Below, one piece after another: positions 11,236 to 22,418 of a stretch of DNA of 64,000 nt. The stretch is from positions 4,174,114 to 4,238,113 of the forward strand of contig OW387149.1 in the NCBI GenBank assembly GCA_936440205.1. The letters are read 5' to 3'. This stretch comes from Lepidonotus clava. Taxonomy: Eukaryota; Annelida; Polychaeta; Phyllodocida; Polynoidae. Below the pieces are notes generated by a model that saw only the letters and a list, made by a program, of their open reading frames with translations, searched no databases and had not been told where the DNA came from. The translations under genes were made by a program, and so were the position numbers. Each line of letters begins with the position of its first letter. The stretch's first letter is position 1.

Positions 11236-11575
11236 GCAGGGGAAATCGTCTCAGAGAAGGGCATGGGACTGAGTAGAATCTTAGAATCTGAGCCACTGAC
11301 AGGGCCAGGCGGTGAGCCGTTCATTTGTAAGAGGGCTAATTATGTAAGTATGTTGTGTCTGAAAGGGTTAAGTCTGCCACCTCTGAAAGGATTGAGTTTT
11401 TTTTGTTTTAGAAAGGGTTATGTATGTAATCGTGTCACCTCTGAAAGTCTATAAGTGTGTCAGTTCTGAAAGGGTTAAGTCTCTAAGTGATTCTGCTGTG
11501 AAAGGGTTGATCTGTAATTGTGTCAGTTCTGAAAGGGTTAAGTCTATAAGTGTATCAGCTGTGAAAGGGTTAAGT
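11236..11575. repeat. second leader block and decayed 32-bp units
   Basis: The first 100 bases copy the leader at 10112. They are followed by loosely spaced AAAGGGTTAAGTCT units (TCTGAAAGGGTT, GTGAAAGGGTT) that have lost strict periodicity. The whole leader-plus-array has been duplicated and this copy has decayed further. Confidence 0.75.
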
Positions 11576-12459
11576 CCTTCCCCTAAGGCCCACCCCTTAG
11601 TCCCTCTCCCAGTGCCTCCAATCAGCGCCCAGTCTCCTCCAATCCCTGCTCCTACCTCCCCCCGCTCCCAGCTGATCTGCCCAATCTATCGGAGTAGCTC
11701 CAAGCTGGAGCATTTTAGTTCACAATAATTCATTTGTTCAAGAGTATTGAATTTTGATACTACCTGTTAATACTACTTGTAACTCCATTCATCTCATCAA
11801 TTGATATGAAACTGGAAGAACATGTCTTTGATATACGTGAAGTTGATGAAAAACAAATTAGAACCCTTAGCCTATATTCCTCAGGCCAATTTTAATGCTT
11901 TCAATTTTGTATTTATTTAATTTTCCAGCAAATATTTTAATGAACCACACATCCTATAATTATAACATTCAAAAGTGACTCGTAAGACCTCTTTCATAAT
12001 ATATAACATTATACTTAATCCTACTGATTTTTAAAATTGGCAGATTTTTAAAATTGGCTTTAGATAGAGAATGAGAAAGGTTTTACAATGAACCAAGTAA
12101 AATGATGTTCATTCCCAGTCCCCATGACAACCCCTGCCCTTTGCTCCACTCATTAGCTCTATGGTTTTCACCCTGTCATGACGTCAGACCCCCTGCAGAG
12201 CTGGACCCTGAGCTGCAATTTAACACTTCATTAAAGCCATTAATTGGAGGACTGAAACCTGAGACAAAGGTCGTACATACCTCCCCTCCTCTGTGACTGT
12301 TAATCGACCAATCACAGAGTGGTATTTGATATTGGTAGGTACACAGGTTAGCATGAGCCAACAACTGGGTTATCTAAGTCCTAAGTTCATATTTCACATT
12401 GCAGTGTTTTGTTCGCAGTTGGCAATTCACTAGAGGTGTCTGTCACCACGGCTAGAAAA
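11576..12459. other. unassigned; CRE-like site
   Basis: No gene seen. A CRE word TGACGTCA lies near 12178 and a CCAAT box (GACCAATCACAG) near 12308, too sparse to call a promoter. Confidence 0.4.
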
Positions 12460-12693
12460 TCTGGCCACCATGAGGTGGAATATAGAAATTGCTTGAGTTG
12501 ATACTTGCTTTGATACTTACTTTGATACTTGCGTTTTTACTTATGGTGGTCCATCGCAAGGGCCACTGCAAGTGGATTTATATAGGTTTCTATGGATGTC
12601 TACCGACATGTTCGTTTCTGGAACACAATTTGCTTGCGGTGGCAAAACAGATCATCGCTAGATGTCACCCACCGCATAGTGGAATATGGCCTC
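12460..12693. mobile_element. family D MITE, copy 1 (left end lost)
   Basis: It shares with the other D copies the CTTGCTTTGATACTTGC repeats, ATTTATATAGGTTTCTATGG, a CCGACATGTTCGTTTCTG core and the right terminus CGCATAGTGGAATATGGCCT. The left terminus is missing or too diverged. Confidence 0.75.
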
Positions 12694-12911
12694 TAGTGCC
12701 AATGGCTGTTGTGTCTATAGGACTCTGCAAATTAACAAACACCTGCCTTACGGATTACTAATCTTTGCTTGTTATAGGATTGTTGATTCTAGTGAATAAG
12801 AATTTCAGTTCAAGTTTGATTATCAGATTTTCGGTTATCTATTAGTCTATAATCTGGATTGAATAGCCACACAATAAAACCCCAATAAGCTAGATACCTT
12901 ATTAACAATCA

Positions 12912-13265
12912 ACGTGGGGGAACTGAGGTGGGCTTCAGCTCCTGGGAAGAATATAAGCCTCCAGTATCCCCTGCTGATCGTAAAAGATGATGATAGTGGG
13001 AACACAGCACTGACCAAGTGGTTAATTGAGTCCAATTTCTGGTTGGTGTCTGGGTTCACTGAGGGATGAGGTACAGCAAGAATGATTTCCAGGTTTTGAT
13101 CCCCTGCTGTTTGCCCACCCTGTCACCTTCATCTAACAGATACAATCACCAAAGACTGACCAAGTCACAACTCATGTCTGAAAAGTCAGAATTCATCCTA
13201 ATTTATTTTTGCTGTGAAAATGACCCTGGCTGTCGGCATGACGTTAAACATCCATCACTCACACC
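12912..13265 (-). mobile_element. second SINE family (SINE2), copy a
   Basis: On the - strand it opens GTGAGTGATGGATGTTTAAC, has GCCAGGGTCATTTTCAC, a GATTGTATCT segment, GGATCAAAACCTGGAAATC and GAACCCAGACACCAACCAG. It ends near CTTATATTCTTCCCAGGAGC. Copies lie at 45822 (+), 50125 (-) and 56363 (-). Presence in both orientations with similar ends and no coding capacity supports a SINE. The last third recalls conserved 3' SINE domains, but I cannot assign it by eye. Confidence 0.75.
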
Positions 13266-13653
13266 ATATTAACCAGTAACAATGCATGGGTGGTACAATC
13301 AAGATACATTGGCGCATCAGTTAAATCAGCCCAACCTAACTCACACATTATCCCCTCCCTAACTTCATTAAGTTTGTCTGGGACACATGTTAGTAGCCCC
13401 AGCCTCCACCAGGTGGCAGTAGGAGGCGTTGTCCTCAGACAGAGGCCGAGACAGGACCCTTCCTTATCGCCCCACCCCAGATACCATGGTAACCATACCT
13501 CCACATGGCGTTGCCATGCCAACATGACGTGGCCCTGGTCCATACATCAGGCCCACCCTGGAGGAGGCCCCAGACACAGGGGATTATCCCACACACAGAC
13601 CCTGTATGGGGGATTAGGACGCGTCTTCTGTAGGGGTCTGGGGTCTGGATTTA
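13266..13653. other. unassigned
   Basis: No gene recognised. A 136-codon + strand frame crosses this stretch but has no recognisable domain and no splice or codon evidence. Confidence 0.45.
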
Positions 13654-13907
13654 GGCCTTATACCCACCTGCCGATTTTGGCGAGTCGGCCGACTAATTGA
13701 CACTAGAATCGGTAGGTTATTCTCTTAGAATCGGCCGATTTTAGCACTGATTCAGATTACCAGTCACTCAGTATGTTATATTGAAAGATACATGCTTGAT
13801 ATGAGTTGGTGCTAAAATCAGCTGACTCTTGTAGTAGAGTCAGCTGATTTTAACACCAATGAGTTGGCCGGCTCTAGACAAAGTTGCCTAGTGGGTATCG
13901 GGCTTTA
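13654..13907. mobile_element. family A MITE, left member of a cluster
   Basis: Termini CCTTATACCCACCTGCCGAT and GCCTAGTGGGTATCGGGC, with internal GATCAGTCGGCCGA-type words and a centre around TATTGAAAGATACATGCTTG, match the family A consensus. Confidence 0.85.
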
Positions 13908-14340
13908 AACCCACTTGGCGATTTATTGTTAAACAGTGACGGGGAACAACGTGCCATGACACAGTCAGCGGTGTCTCCACGAGGCAATGAAAACACGCTT
14001 GTTGCCCAGTGACGGACTTAACCCTTTCAATCAACGACGATTAGTGGGGATTTATGGGCTTGATTGCTGTGATTGGAAAGGGTTAATAAACATTGCCCGG
14101 TGACTAATCAATATCGCCGTGGTTTTATCGCTTTGTGGAGACGCCATTGTCAAGATTTTATAGACGATTTTACTGGTAAATTTACTGTCGATTTTACCAG
14201 TGATTCCCTCACTGGTCACCAAGTCTTCGCTCCATACTAGCAGGTTTTCAGGGGGAAAGACTGGTCGCCAGGCAACAGTTGTCCAGTGATTATGCCACCA
14301 TTACTAGTTGCCAGTCGCCGACCAGTGCTAAAGTCACATA
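13908..14340. mobile_element. family A-like foldback element, middle member
   Basis: It starts AAACCCACTTGGCGATTT directly at the end of the previous copy. It contains an imperfect palindrome (13965-14152) with arms GTCTCCACGAGGCAATGA and CGCTTTGTGGAGAC and inner arms AACCCTTTCAATCA / TGATTGGAAAGGGTT. The right part repeats GATTTTACTGGTAAA words. It appears to be a long-armed relative of family A. Confidence 0.6.
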
Positions 14341-14575
14341 AGTCCTATACCCACTAGGCTATTTGAATCAAATCAGCAGACTGATCAGCAGTAACTGATT
14401 GCAACAGAATCAGCTGGTTATTCTCGTAGAAATGGCTGATTTTAGCACCGATTCAGATCACCAGTCAGTACGTACTATTGAAATATACATGTTTGATATG
14501 AGTCAGTGCTAAAATCGGCAAACTCTTCTAGTAGAGTCGGCCGATTGTCAAAGTCACATAGTGAGTATGGGGCTT
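14341..14575. mobile_element. family A MITE, right member of the cluster
   Basis: It begins AGTCCTATACCCACTAGGC and ends CACATAGTGAGTATGGGGCT, with the usual GGCTGATTTTAGCACCGATT core. It abuts the middle member with no spacer. Confidence 0.82.
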
Positions 14576-14879
14576 TTGTGTGTATAGCCCTTTAGCTTTC
14601 TTCCCGCCTGGCAGGGGTCGCATGGAGATGTCATTATCGATGTCTGGAGTACCCACCCCCCTCCTCCTCCCTACCTCCCCCTACCTCCCCCTCATCACCC
14701 CCACCTCAGGGCCCACCTCCCAATGATAAAGCTGATAATAGAAATAGAATTGGATAGAGCCCACAATATATGACTGTGACTCTGTCCGGACAAGAAGGGA
14801 CTTGAAGAAAAAGTTTTGATAGATGGAGGGATGTGTATAGGAATGTGAATGGAGGAAGGCAGCCAGGCAGTGTTAAGAG

Positions 14880-15340
14880 AAAAGTGATGTGAGTTAGGCG
14901 AGGGGTGACACGAATAAGAAAAGGGGTGACATAGGTGAGAGAATGAGTGAGATTTGATGAAATAAGTTAGAAAAGTGTGGCATGGGTGAGAAAAGAGATG
15001 GCACAAGTGTGAAAAGGAGTGACATGAGTAAGAAAAATAACAACATGAGCTAGAGAAAGGATGACATGAGTGAGAGAAGGGGTGACATGAGTGAACAAAG
15101 AGTGACATGAATGCAAAAAGAGTGACATGAGTGCAAAAAGGGACGACATGATTGAGAAAAGGAGGTGATGAAAGGGGGACATAAATGTGAAAAGGGGTGA
15201 CATGAGGGGTAAGGGGTGACATGAGGATAAAGGGGTGACATGAGGGATAAAGGGGTGACATGAGTTACACGTGTGGGTGAAAGGGTGACATGAGTGAGCA
15301 AAGGGTGACATTGGTGAGAAAAAGGCTGACATGAGTGATA
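14880..15340. repeat. about 20-bp GGGTGACATGAG minisatellite
   Basis: About 22 variable-length units of the type GGGTGACATGAGTGAGAAAA, 18 to 22 bp each. The 188-codon - strand frame across it is low-complexity translation of the repeat, not a gene. Confidence 0.92.
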
Positions 15341-16168
15341 GTATAGGTTTGGTTTTTGTGAATTTTATTAATATATATCTTCATGCAACAACCTGTTCCT
15401 CCAGGTATTAAGATAAATGATGACATTGTACAGAGTAATTAAAGTATGAGATGGGATGATATGAGTGAGAGAAGAAAAGAGTGAGTAAGATAGGGGTTTA
15501 AGTAAGAGAGGAAACGAAACAATTTGTATAGTACAGAAGCATATGAAGTAACAGATGTTTGTGGAGTCCAATTATGGAAGGAAGAGCGTTGTCGTTACAG
15601 AACAAAATGACAAGCTGCATTGTTGTTGCTCAGACTTTGGGGACCATTCTTGTGACTTACAGGGTAAGTGACAGGTATAACAGACAGGCAGGCGGGCCTT
15701 TTTTCTGGGCTCCAGCTTGGGTCTGAATGACAGTCAGACAGTGACATGTAAATAACAAGGCTCTTCTTAGAGGGACCCCAGCCAAGTTTGTCTCTCCATT
15801 CAGCCCCATTTAGATGCATACTGCCATATAAAGACCCACAACAGAAAATGGAACGTCTTCTTTTCTTAGACATCCACAAGTAAGTACTGTCAGATGCTCA
15901 GTTAAAAAGATAATGGGTTGGCATTGCTGCATTCTAACAAGGTTTGGCATATAGGAGCAAAAGCAAAATTAAGTTTTTCCTTGTTTTCTTTGGATATGTT
16001 TTATCATGGTAATCGTTTTGTATAATGTCCTGTTTGCTAATCAAGTAAGATCTATTCACTTCAGGTATGTTTTTGTCTTTTTAATTCAAATATTTTACCA
16101 AAAACCTGGCTAACACATTTCGCTTGGCTTCCATATTGTCCTAGGGTAGATGACTAGAATTTAATCCA
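15341..16168. other. unassigned
   Basis: No gene established. A short ATG frame at 15848-15879 (MERLLFLDIH) ends at a consensus donor AA/GTAAGTACT and is discussed as a finding. A possible TATA word CATATAAAG lies just upstream. Confidence 0.4.
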
Positions 16169-17992
16169 CACTGCACGAACTTTGGAATTTACTTTGTTTT
16201 ACAAATTGCTGAAAGGTAATGGAAAGTTAGGTAAAGATTCACTCCTAATCTTTAAGCAACTTTAGTTGTCTTTACAAGAAAATCACATTTAATGTCGTTC
16301 AAAAGGTCATTAAATAAGGTCATATGTTTTCCATAGTATTTACATTGTTTTGTAAAGTAGATTCAACAATTGAATCAGTTTTACTGTCCCATCTTAAGAC
16401 TGTAGTGGAATCTTAATTATCCTTGTAAATTTTATATCATTAACTAAAGGCAACTCAGCAAGAAATCATATTTACTAACAGTAAGTTTGATGTAAAGTTT
16501 CATATCATGACATTTACTTCTTTAGTAAAGGCCATTTTCTGAGTTTTACATTCTTCCATTAGAGGGCACCACATGTTTTTTTTTAATTTTTGCTTGTTTT
16601 GTGCATTAATACATATTCATATGTACAAATAAGAGATATTTTGAAAAAGAAATATCATAATCATGATTACAATCATAATATGATACATTTTAGCAATAAA
16701 AAAACAGATTTAGGTGAAAGTGATCCCTGAATCGTATCCTAGATGCTTGAGAGTTACAATTTCTGCTAAAACTATTCACTACACTAGCACATGTACATGT
16801 ACATTTAGATGTTTTAATGTACCTATAATGTTCTTTTATAGATACAATTTACATCTATAAACCATGTAACATTGTGTGGTTATCAATAATACTATTAGTG
16901 AGGTGTATATCAGTAATTTTTGCCAAAAGCAAAGGCCACAAAGAAAAGTGTCATCTTTACTTTGAGTATTTTAGTGTAAAGCCCAGTAAAGGTATAATAT
17001 GTGACCTTTACATTTTCAGTAAAGATCAGTTTCATGAATAAGATTTTGTTTCATAGGGGGCACCACAAACTCATTACTGCTTTGTATGAAAAACGTTTTT
17101 TCTAATAATAGCAATTTCATATTCATTTTCTATGTACATAAACCAACAAAGCCTTGGTGTATAAGAAGATACATCAAGCAATTGTCCATTCAATATTGTT
17201 AGCAAAATGATTGCAAAAAAAAAGGTTTGTCATCAATACTCAATGAGAGTAGTGGGTAAACACCTTTTCTGACTACGATGTCAACTATAGCCTTCCACAC
17301 ATGGACTTTGAATCTTTGTATCCAATCTAAGCCCCAAGTAGCTTACTGTGACCACCTTTACTGGACCAGTAATGCTGTTGCACAAAATGACACATGCCTA
17401 ATTGGGACTAGATTTATCAGTAATGAAAATATTATTGATTCTGGTCCATTTGGAATAAGGTCTAATGCCTTATGACTATTTTCCTGAAATCTTAAAACAA
17501 AGTAAATGTGCTTAAAGTTTCTCATAATTTGGCAGAACATAAAAACTAATGGTCTGTAAAGGTCTTGCTTTACAATAGATACAATTAAAGGTGCTTCAAA
17601 GTTCCTGGAAGTTATTGACATGTAAATGTGCTTAAATCCAAGGTCAAAAATAAATGTGATTAAAGCCTATTTTCTGAATCACCATTACTTTGTTCTTAGT
17701 GATCTTTACTGGCAGTAGATGATGCTTAAATCCCATCCAGAGAAATAGTTCAGTGAGATTTATAGGCCTTTACTCTAACCAAAAATGAGCTTTAATCAAC
17801 CAGTTTTTGACATGGAAGGAGAGCCATTACTTCTTTGTTGTGTTATCTAAAGGTTTGTAAAGGTTCACCTTTAAGAACTTTACATTTTAAGGCAAAGATA
17901 GAGTAAATCCCATGTAAATAGGTGTAAAGTGAGCCTTTAGGTGTCTTTACTTAGAAAGTCAAAGTGAAGTAAATTCCAAATTTCGTGCAGTG
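16169..17992. mobile_element. non-autonomous CACTA-like DNA transposon, 1.82 kb
   Basis: Inverted termini open CACTGCACGAACTTTGGAAT and close with CCAAATTTCGTGCAGTG. They match over about 26 bases with few differences. CCA lies on both sides (16166-16168 and 17993-17995), a 3-bp target duplication. CACTG termini with 3-bp duplications fit EnSpm/CACTA of the CMC group. The interior is AT-rich and full of short subterminal words (TAAAGGT, CTTTAC in both orientations), also typical of CACTA ends. An internal segment with GGGCACCACA near 16565 recurs near 17058. No transposase frame is visible. Confidence 0.8.
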
Positions 17993-17995
17993 CCA

Positions 17996-18363
17996 GTTTC
18001 TTTGTCGATTAGTGTTGCTGACTTGCTACTGAATCTACCTGAGGAACAAAGAGACAGATAACATCTAACACATATTTGATCCTGTTGACTTGATTTCTAG
18101 GCCTTGCAGTAAAAGTAAAATCCCCCACTGTACATCATGCTAAATACACTAGTTATTATCAATCATAGATAGGATTCTCGATCTTCTGAGAGCGCCTGTC
18201 GAAGAGGAAAAAGGAACCTGATTATTCAAATCACATCAGGGTAAGGGACACAAAATGGAAAGCAAGACTGTGTCCCAAAATAGACAAATCGAATCTTGAA
18301 ATCTTTGACCGACTCGGCTGAAGCGACCTCTGTCCTCAAAGTCCCCAGTCACCAGCGTCCATT
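17996..18363. other. unassigned
   Basis: No feature recognised. Confidence 0.4.
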
Positions 18364-18633
18364 ATGCAAATGAGCTAAGTCACGTGACTCTCGCGTGCTG
18401 TCACGAGATCTTGGTTAGGGACGAAAGAGGTAGTTCTGACCCAGAAAATGTCTTACATAATGTGTCCGTACACCTACAAGTGTCCATGGCTTTTATTGGT
18501 CACTTAAAATTTGTAAGGAATTCTTGTATTGGCTCTATAAATAGCATGGGTAATCCCTTTGATGGTTGTTGAGCTGCTGGCTTAATTATGGTCCTACTTG
18601 CCATAAACCAGCAGCCCCAAAGCATGCTGGGAC
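18364..18633 (+). promoter_or_regulatory. promoter-like cluster with TATA box
   Basis: In order: octamer ATGCAAAT (18364), E-box CACGTGAC (18381), CCAAT boxes on the reverse strand (TTATTGGTC near 18494; GTATTGGC at 18527), a TATA box CTATAAATAG (18535-18544) and, downstream, AGCATGCTGGGAC (18621), part of the ZNF143/THAP11 motif. The TATA position predicts a + strand start near 18565-18575. No first exon with a good donor was found immediately downstream, so the transcript is hypothetical. Confidence 0.4.
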
Positions 18634-19724
18634 GCAGGGTGGAATTCCTACCCAAAATGGTTGCTGGTGTACAGACCTACTTTGGGAAACAGTGAGTCTG
18701 ACTTGACAGACTCAGGACGAAGGAGGTAGTTCAGTCCTTTATGGTTAGTTCCCCTGGCTGACTGAAGATGGCAGGTCGATTCATCTTAATGTAGGCGAGG
18801 TGATAAAGTAAGATTTAGTGGGCTTTAGTAGAAGTCTGGTAGTAGGGAGGCGCACGCTATATCTTTACATCTAAGACATTGGGTTTAAGCAACGTGTCTG
18901 TGATTTCAAGATATCAAGGTCAACTCATTATAAGGATATTATAAAGAGTATAAGGCATTTAATGGTTATAGTTGGTTAGACTACTCCACCAGCCAATGAG
19001 CTGGTAGAAATGAAGAAATGTGTTTACTAGGCCAGTTAGTTTGCACTGTACCATCTTCCTAAAGCAAACGTAACATTCTCTATAGCTAGCCATAGGTTAC
19101 ATAGAAAATACGCTGATAATATATTAATATGCATAATGAGAAAGTATAACTTCTCAATACAGTGTGCTTAGGTTTTTTTTCCAAAACGTCGGCATGCGTA
19201 AATGCCTTTCGCTTTTGAAAATGTTATTCATACCTACAAATTACTTACGCCTATTACTGCGTAACCTATGGTGTGAAAAAACACCAAATACAACAATAGA
19301 GATTCTCAGCATGTTCCGTTTAAGCGATCGATTCTAAAATAGACCATGTTATCTAATTTGATCAGAGGAGAGGCTGAGCTTCTCAAACATTCACGACAAG
19401 AGAATTTGGGCCAAAAATGCTGTTCCAATAATCAGGTTTACGCCTCAAACCATTACGACAACCGATTCTCTTGTGGTTTCTCGCGAGCCAAGATACCCCC
19501 TGCGAGACTCGGAGACGATTGCAGCGCCGCCCTGGTGGCAGAAGTACTTGAGGTGCGGCTTCCCATAGTTCTTTCCTGTCAATCTCATGAACGTTGTGTT
19601 TTTGTTTACAAGCCTTCTTAGTCCTGCATCCCACTAGGTGATTTTAACAACCGAGAAATTGATGATATCTAAATTTAAATTCTGATCAGTGGGGTGTTTC
19701 ATAATAACTGAAACTCTTGCGCGC
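18634..19724. other. unassigned
   Basis: No gene or repeat family recognised. The two overlapping frames at 19346-19634 on opposite strands show no domain. Confidence 0.45.
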
Positions 19725-19850
19725 AGCCATTTCATAACAAAACTCTCATAAATTGACCCAAAACTTGCGTAAATCAGCTACGGCACACCAAAAGGTGATT
19801 GTGAGATTATGAAACACAAAATATATGGAGGTTTGTTATGGAACAGGCCA
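19725..19850. mobile_element. family F MITE, copy 2 (short)
   Basis: Termini GCCATTTCATAACAAAACTC and GGTTTGTTATGGAACAGGCC. A preceding GGGGTGTTTCATAATAAC suggests a second, truncated family F end just upstream. Confidence 0.78.
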
Positions 19851-20697
19851 CAAAAATATCAAAGGAACGCAGGCATGTTTCATACAATATGTAAGAGTAT
19901 TTTTAAATCTGTGATTATCATACATAGCATGTAGGTAACTTGCCGTTATCCTCGCTGCTGATTTCTGGATTTATGACAAAAATCGTATGGTGGAATAGGG
20001 CCTTTAATTGATCAATTTGCTGAGTGAATACCAGATCGCTGTTAGTTGAAACCATTCAATTTATTTCTAAATCAAATTACTTTACTAAAGTTATCCAATT
20101 GTTTAAAGGCAATTTTTCACAATTAAACCAATTTCACGACAATTTCAATTCGTCAATTACTTGAAAATCTTCGCGAACAATTAAGTCATTATGTTTCATG
20201 TTAAGAAATTTACAAAAATAGAAATGTTAGAAAAAGCTTTAAAAGATTATTACATTTTCAAAGTATCAAAAAGACAAACGTAGAATAACCAGAGTGGCTT
20301 ATTTTGAAAACAAATCTGTTTCAGAACATTTAAGCACTCACTGTTGTCTTAGTATGTGTGATTTTTATTTATTTGTCTTACAACTTCCTTGTATCAGATT
20401 TACAGGATGGCTTTTTTATTAACATTTTCAATACACAAATATAATCATTTCAACGGACACGAAACCTCCTAAAATGTCTTGTTATTTGAGATTTATGATC
20501 CCATGCTTTCATGTCCCATCTAAAATGATCAATGTGAGAGGAAGGATATTGCGATATTTCTGCCATATAATATTGGTACCTCTATAACAAGGTACTTTTA
20601 CGCTGTTGAGAGGTATTCTAACATACAAATGCAGCTGTGCAGCATAGGAACAGCCATGATTAGTTACTACTGGACACACATACTGAAGATAACTTAG
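19851..20697. other. unassigned AT-rich sequence
   Basis: No gene seen. A possible family B/C right end (ATGGTGGAATAGGGCCTTTA) occurs at about 19988-20008. Confidence 0.4.
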
Positions 20698-20770
20698 GGG
20701 GATGGGGTGCTCTAGTGGTTAGGGTTCTGATACTTTCTATGTTCGCTCAACCCAATTTGAAATTCATGCC
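20698..20770 (+). mobile_element. truncated tRNA-derived SINE head
   Basis: GGGTGCTCTAGTGGTTAGGG matches the A-box end of the SINE at 51492; the copy loses similarity after about 70 bases. Confidence 0.5.
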
Positions 20771-20846
20771 ATCTCACTGTCGCACATTTCGTATGTTTTA
20801 CATATTTGTAACAGAATGATTAAAACATGATTTTATCTGTTTTCAG

Positions 20847-20898
20847 GTGAGTAATCTTTTCGTACATTAACATCTGCCTGTCATGGCCTCGACTAAAC
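20847..20898 (+). CDS. candidate exon with start codon, MASTK
   Basis: The 52-base interval is bounded by a pyrimidine-rich acceptor (TTTTATCTGTTTTCAG, ending 20846) and a consensus donor C/GTAAGTACA (GT at 20899). A possible branch-point region (ATGATTAAAAC) is at a suitable distance. It contains ATG at 20883 opening MASTK in phase 1, so it reads as a second exon with mostly 5'-UTR. Frame and phase mean it could not be joined productively to the exon at 4392: that join would stop after eight codons. Protein unrecognised. Confidence 0.35.
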
Positions 20899-21000
20899 GT
20901 AAGTACAAGTTTCCTTACATTATGTGTTTATGTGTGAATGTTGTGTTATGATAAATGGTGCTCTTTGCCACTCTATATTTCATAAAACATCAATAAAATG

Positions 21001-21201
21001 TAGGGGGCGGGATGGTGTAGTGGGTAGAGTCTTCGCCTTGTACTTGGGAGGCCCTGGTTTGAGTCTGTTAGACCATTTTACCTTGCCGTTGTTTCCAACC
21101 CCATAGATTTAATCATTAAACTTTATACAGTCAAACATGTGAATAGTCTTGATATAGCTGAAAACATGCTGAGCGGACGTTAAACTCCAACAATCATCAT
21201 C
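21001..21201 (+). mobile_element. tRNA-derived SINE, copy 2
   Basis: Same family as 6326. A box TGGTGTAGTGG, B-box-like GGTTTGAGTC, body ACCTTGCCGTTGTTTCCAAC, and tail GCTGAGCGGACGTTAAACTC followed by ATCATCATC. It lies 100 bases after the candidate exon, probably within its intron. Confidence 0.87.
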
Positions 21202-21839
21202 TTCTGAACATAACCTACCTTGTTACCTACATACTCCTCGGTGAGATCTGTCACTGTAAGTAGTATATGCAAAAGGTGCACTGACCCAGGTAACATTAAG
21301 AGTAATACATACATACTGGGGCCTTTCATTTTGTACATGATGCGCACATTTTCGAAAATCTCAGCCCCCCAACCCTGCAAGGGGAAAATTACGCAATGGA
21401 TTTGTGTACTAGAACTTACGCAATTATATATAAAAAAAGATTCAGACCCCCTCCCCCTTTATGCATGTATATACATACTTAATTGAGGGCCCCTCTCCTG
21501 AATGCATTAACAGTTACCTATTGTGTAGTAGTATGTAGTTTGTATTAGATTACTTTAAACACGCAATGGGAGATTCATAGATTCAAAAAAAGAGTAAATG
21601 TACCCCCATAAAATTAAATCTAACAGAGATTGCAGTGATTGAATGATTTTATTAAAACCACTAGATAGGACTGTGCATTGTTTTTTTATGTCGTGCATGT
21701 GGAAAGTTATTATAAATAAGTTCCAGTGCGTGCGTCGATAAATTGTTGTAAACTTGACTTTGAAAAATCGAGGAAGGAGCAATGTAAATCTATTTAGATA
21801 ATAGTATGTTTTGGCAAAAACAGCTGGATTCTAAAGTTA
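21202..21839. other. unassigned
   Basis: No feature recognised. Confidence 0.4.
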
Positions 21840-22053
21840 AGCCCCATACCCACTAGGCGATTTTTACTCAGTTGGCCGACAGATCAGTGCCAAAGTCGGC
21901 CGATTCTGGAGGTAAAATCCGTACTTTGGCATCCCTTCAGATTAAACATACACATTTCAATGCATTATACTAACAGGCAATCATAAGTGTCGGCCGATTT
22001 TAGTGCCGATCTGTCGGCCAACTCTGTAAAAGTTGCTTAGTGGGTATGGGGCT
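21840..22053. mobile_element. family A MITE, clean copy with TTA duplication
   Basis: Family A type: left end AGCCCCATACCCACTAGGCG, right end GCTTAGTGGGTATGGGGCT, flanked by TTA (21837-21839 and 22054-22056). Inside, GGCCGA/TCGGCC words occur near both ends (sub-terminal inverted repeats), around a centre containing ACACATTTCAATGCATTATA. 3-bp TTA/TAA target duplications and non-coding ~215-bp length fit a PIF/Harbinger MITE. Confidence 0.92.
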
Positions 22054-22140
22054 TTAGGTTTTATTACACCTTAGGTTGATACAAGTTTAGTAGTTAAGAG
22101 TTTAACACAGGGTGATACAAACCTGGGTGATAACCTGCCT

Positions 22141-22164
22141 TGTATCACACTGCAGTGTGATACA
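22141..22164. repeat. perfect 24-bp palindrome
   Basis: The interval is its own reverse complement, centred on CACTGCAGTG, with outer arms TGTATCA/TGATACA. GGTGATACAAACC words lie just upstream (22110-22120). It may be the centre of an unrecognised hairpin element. Confidence 0.8.
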
Positions 22165-22418
22165 GAAACTTTTTATTTTTCTAAAATTCATGAAAAAATG
22201 AAATACTTAAGAAATAAAAAATCTAATGTATGCATTATCTGTACAACGTTCATAGCTATATTTTACTGCTTACTATTTGTGGATTTGATGGATATCAAAA
22301 GAGTTATATGAAAAAATATAAAAAAATGTGCAGCATCACAGTCCCACCATCACTGATTGCCGTACATTCTTCCTTGGGAGCTCAGATCTAACAGAAAAGG
22401 TATAATAAATCCATAACC

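Noticed and set aside
14695-15261. 188-codon histidine/serine-rich - strand frame
   Set aside because: Translation of a stop-poor minisatellite; overlapping frames on the same strand read equally well.
15595-15879. 94-codon - strand frame MWMSKKRRRS
   Set aside because: No domain and no acceptor or promoter; the opposite strand offers a competing small exon.
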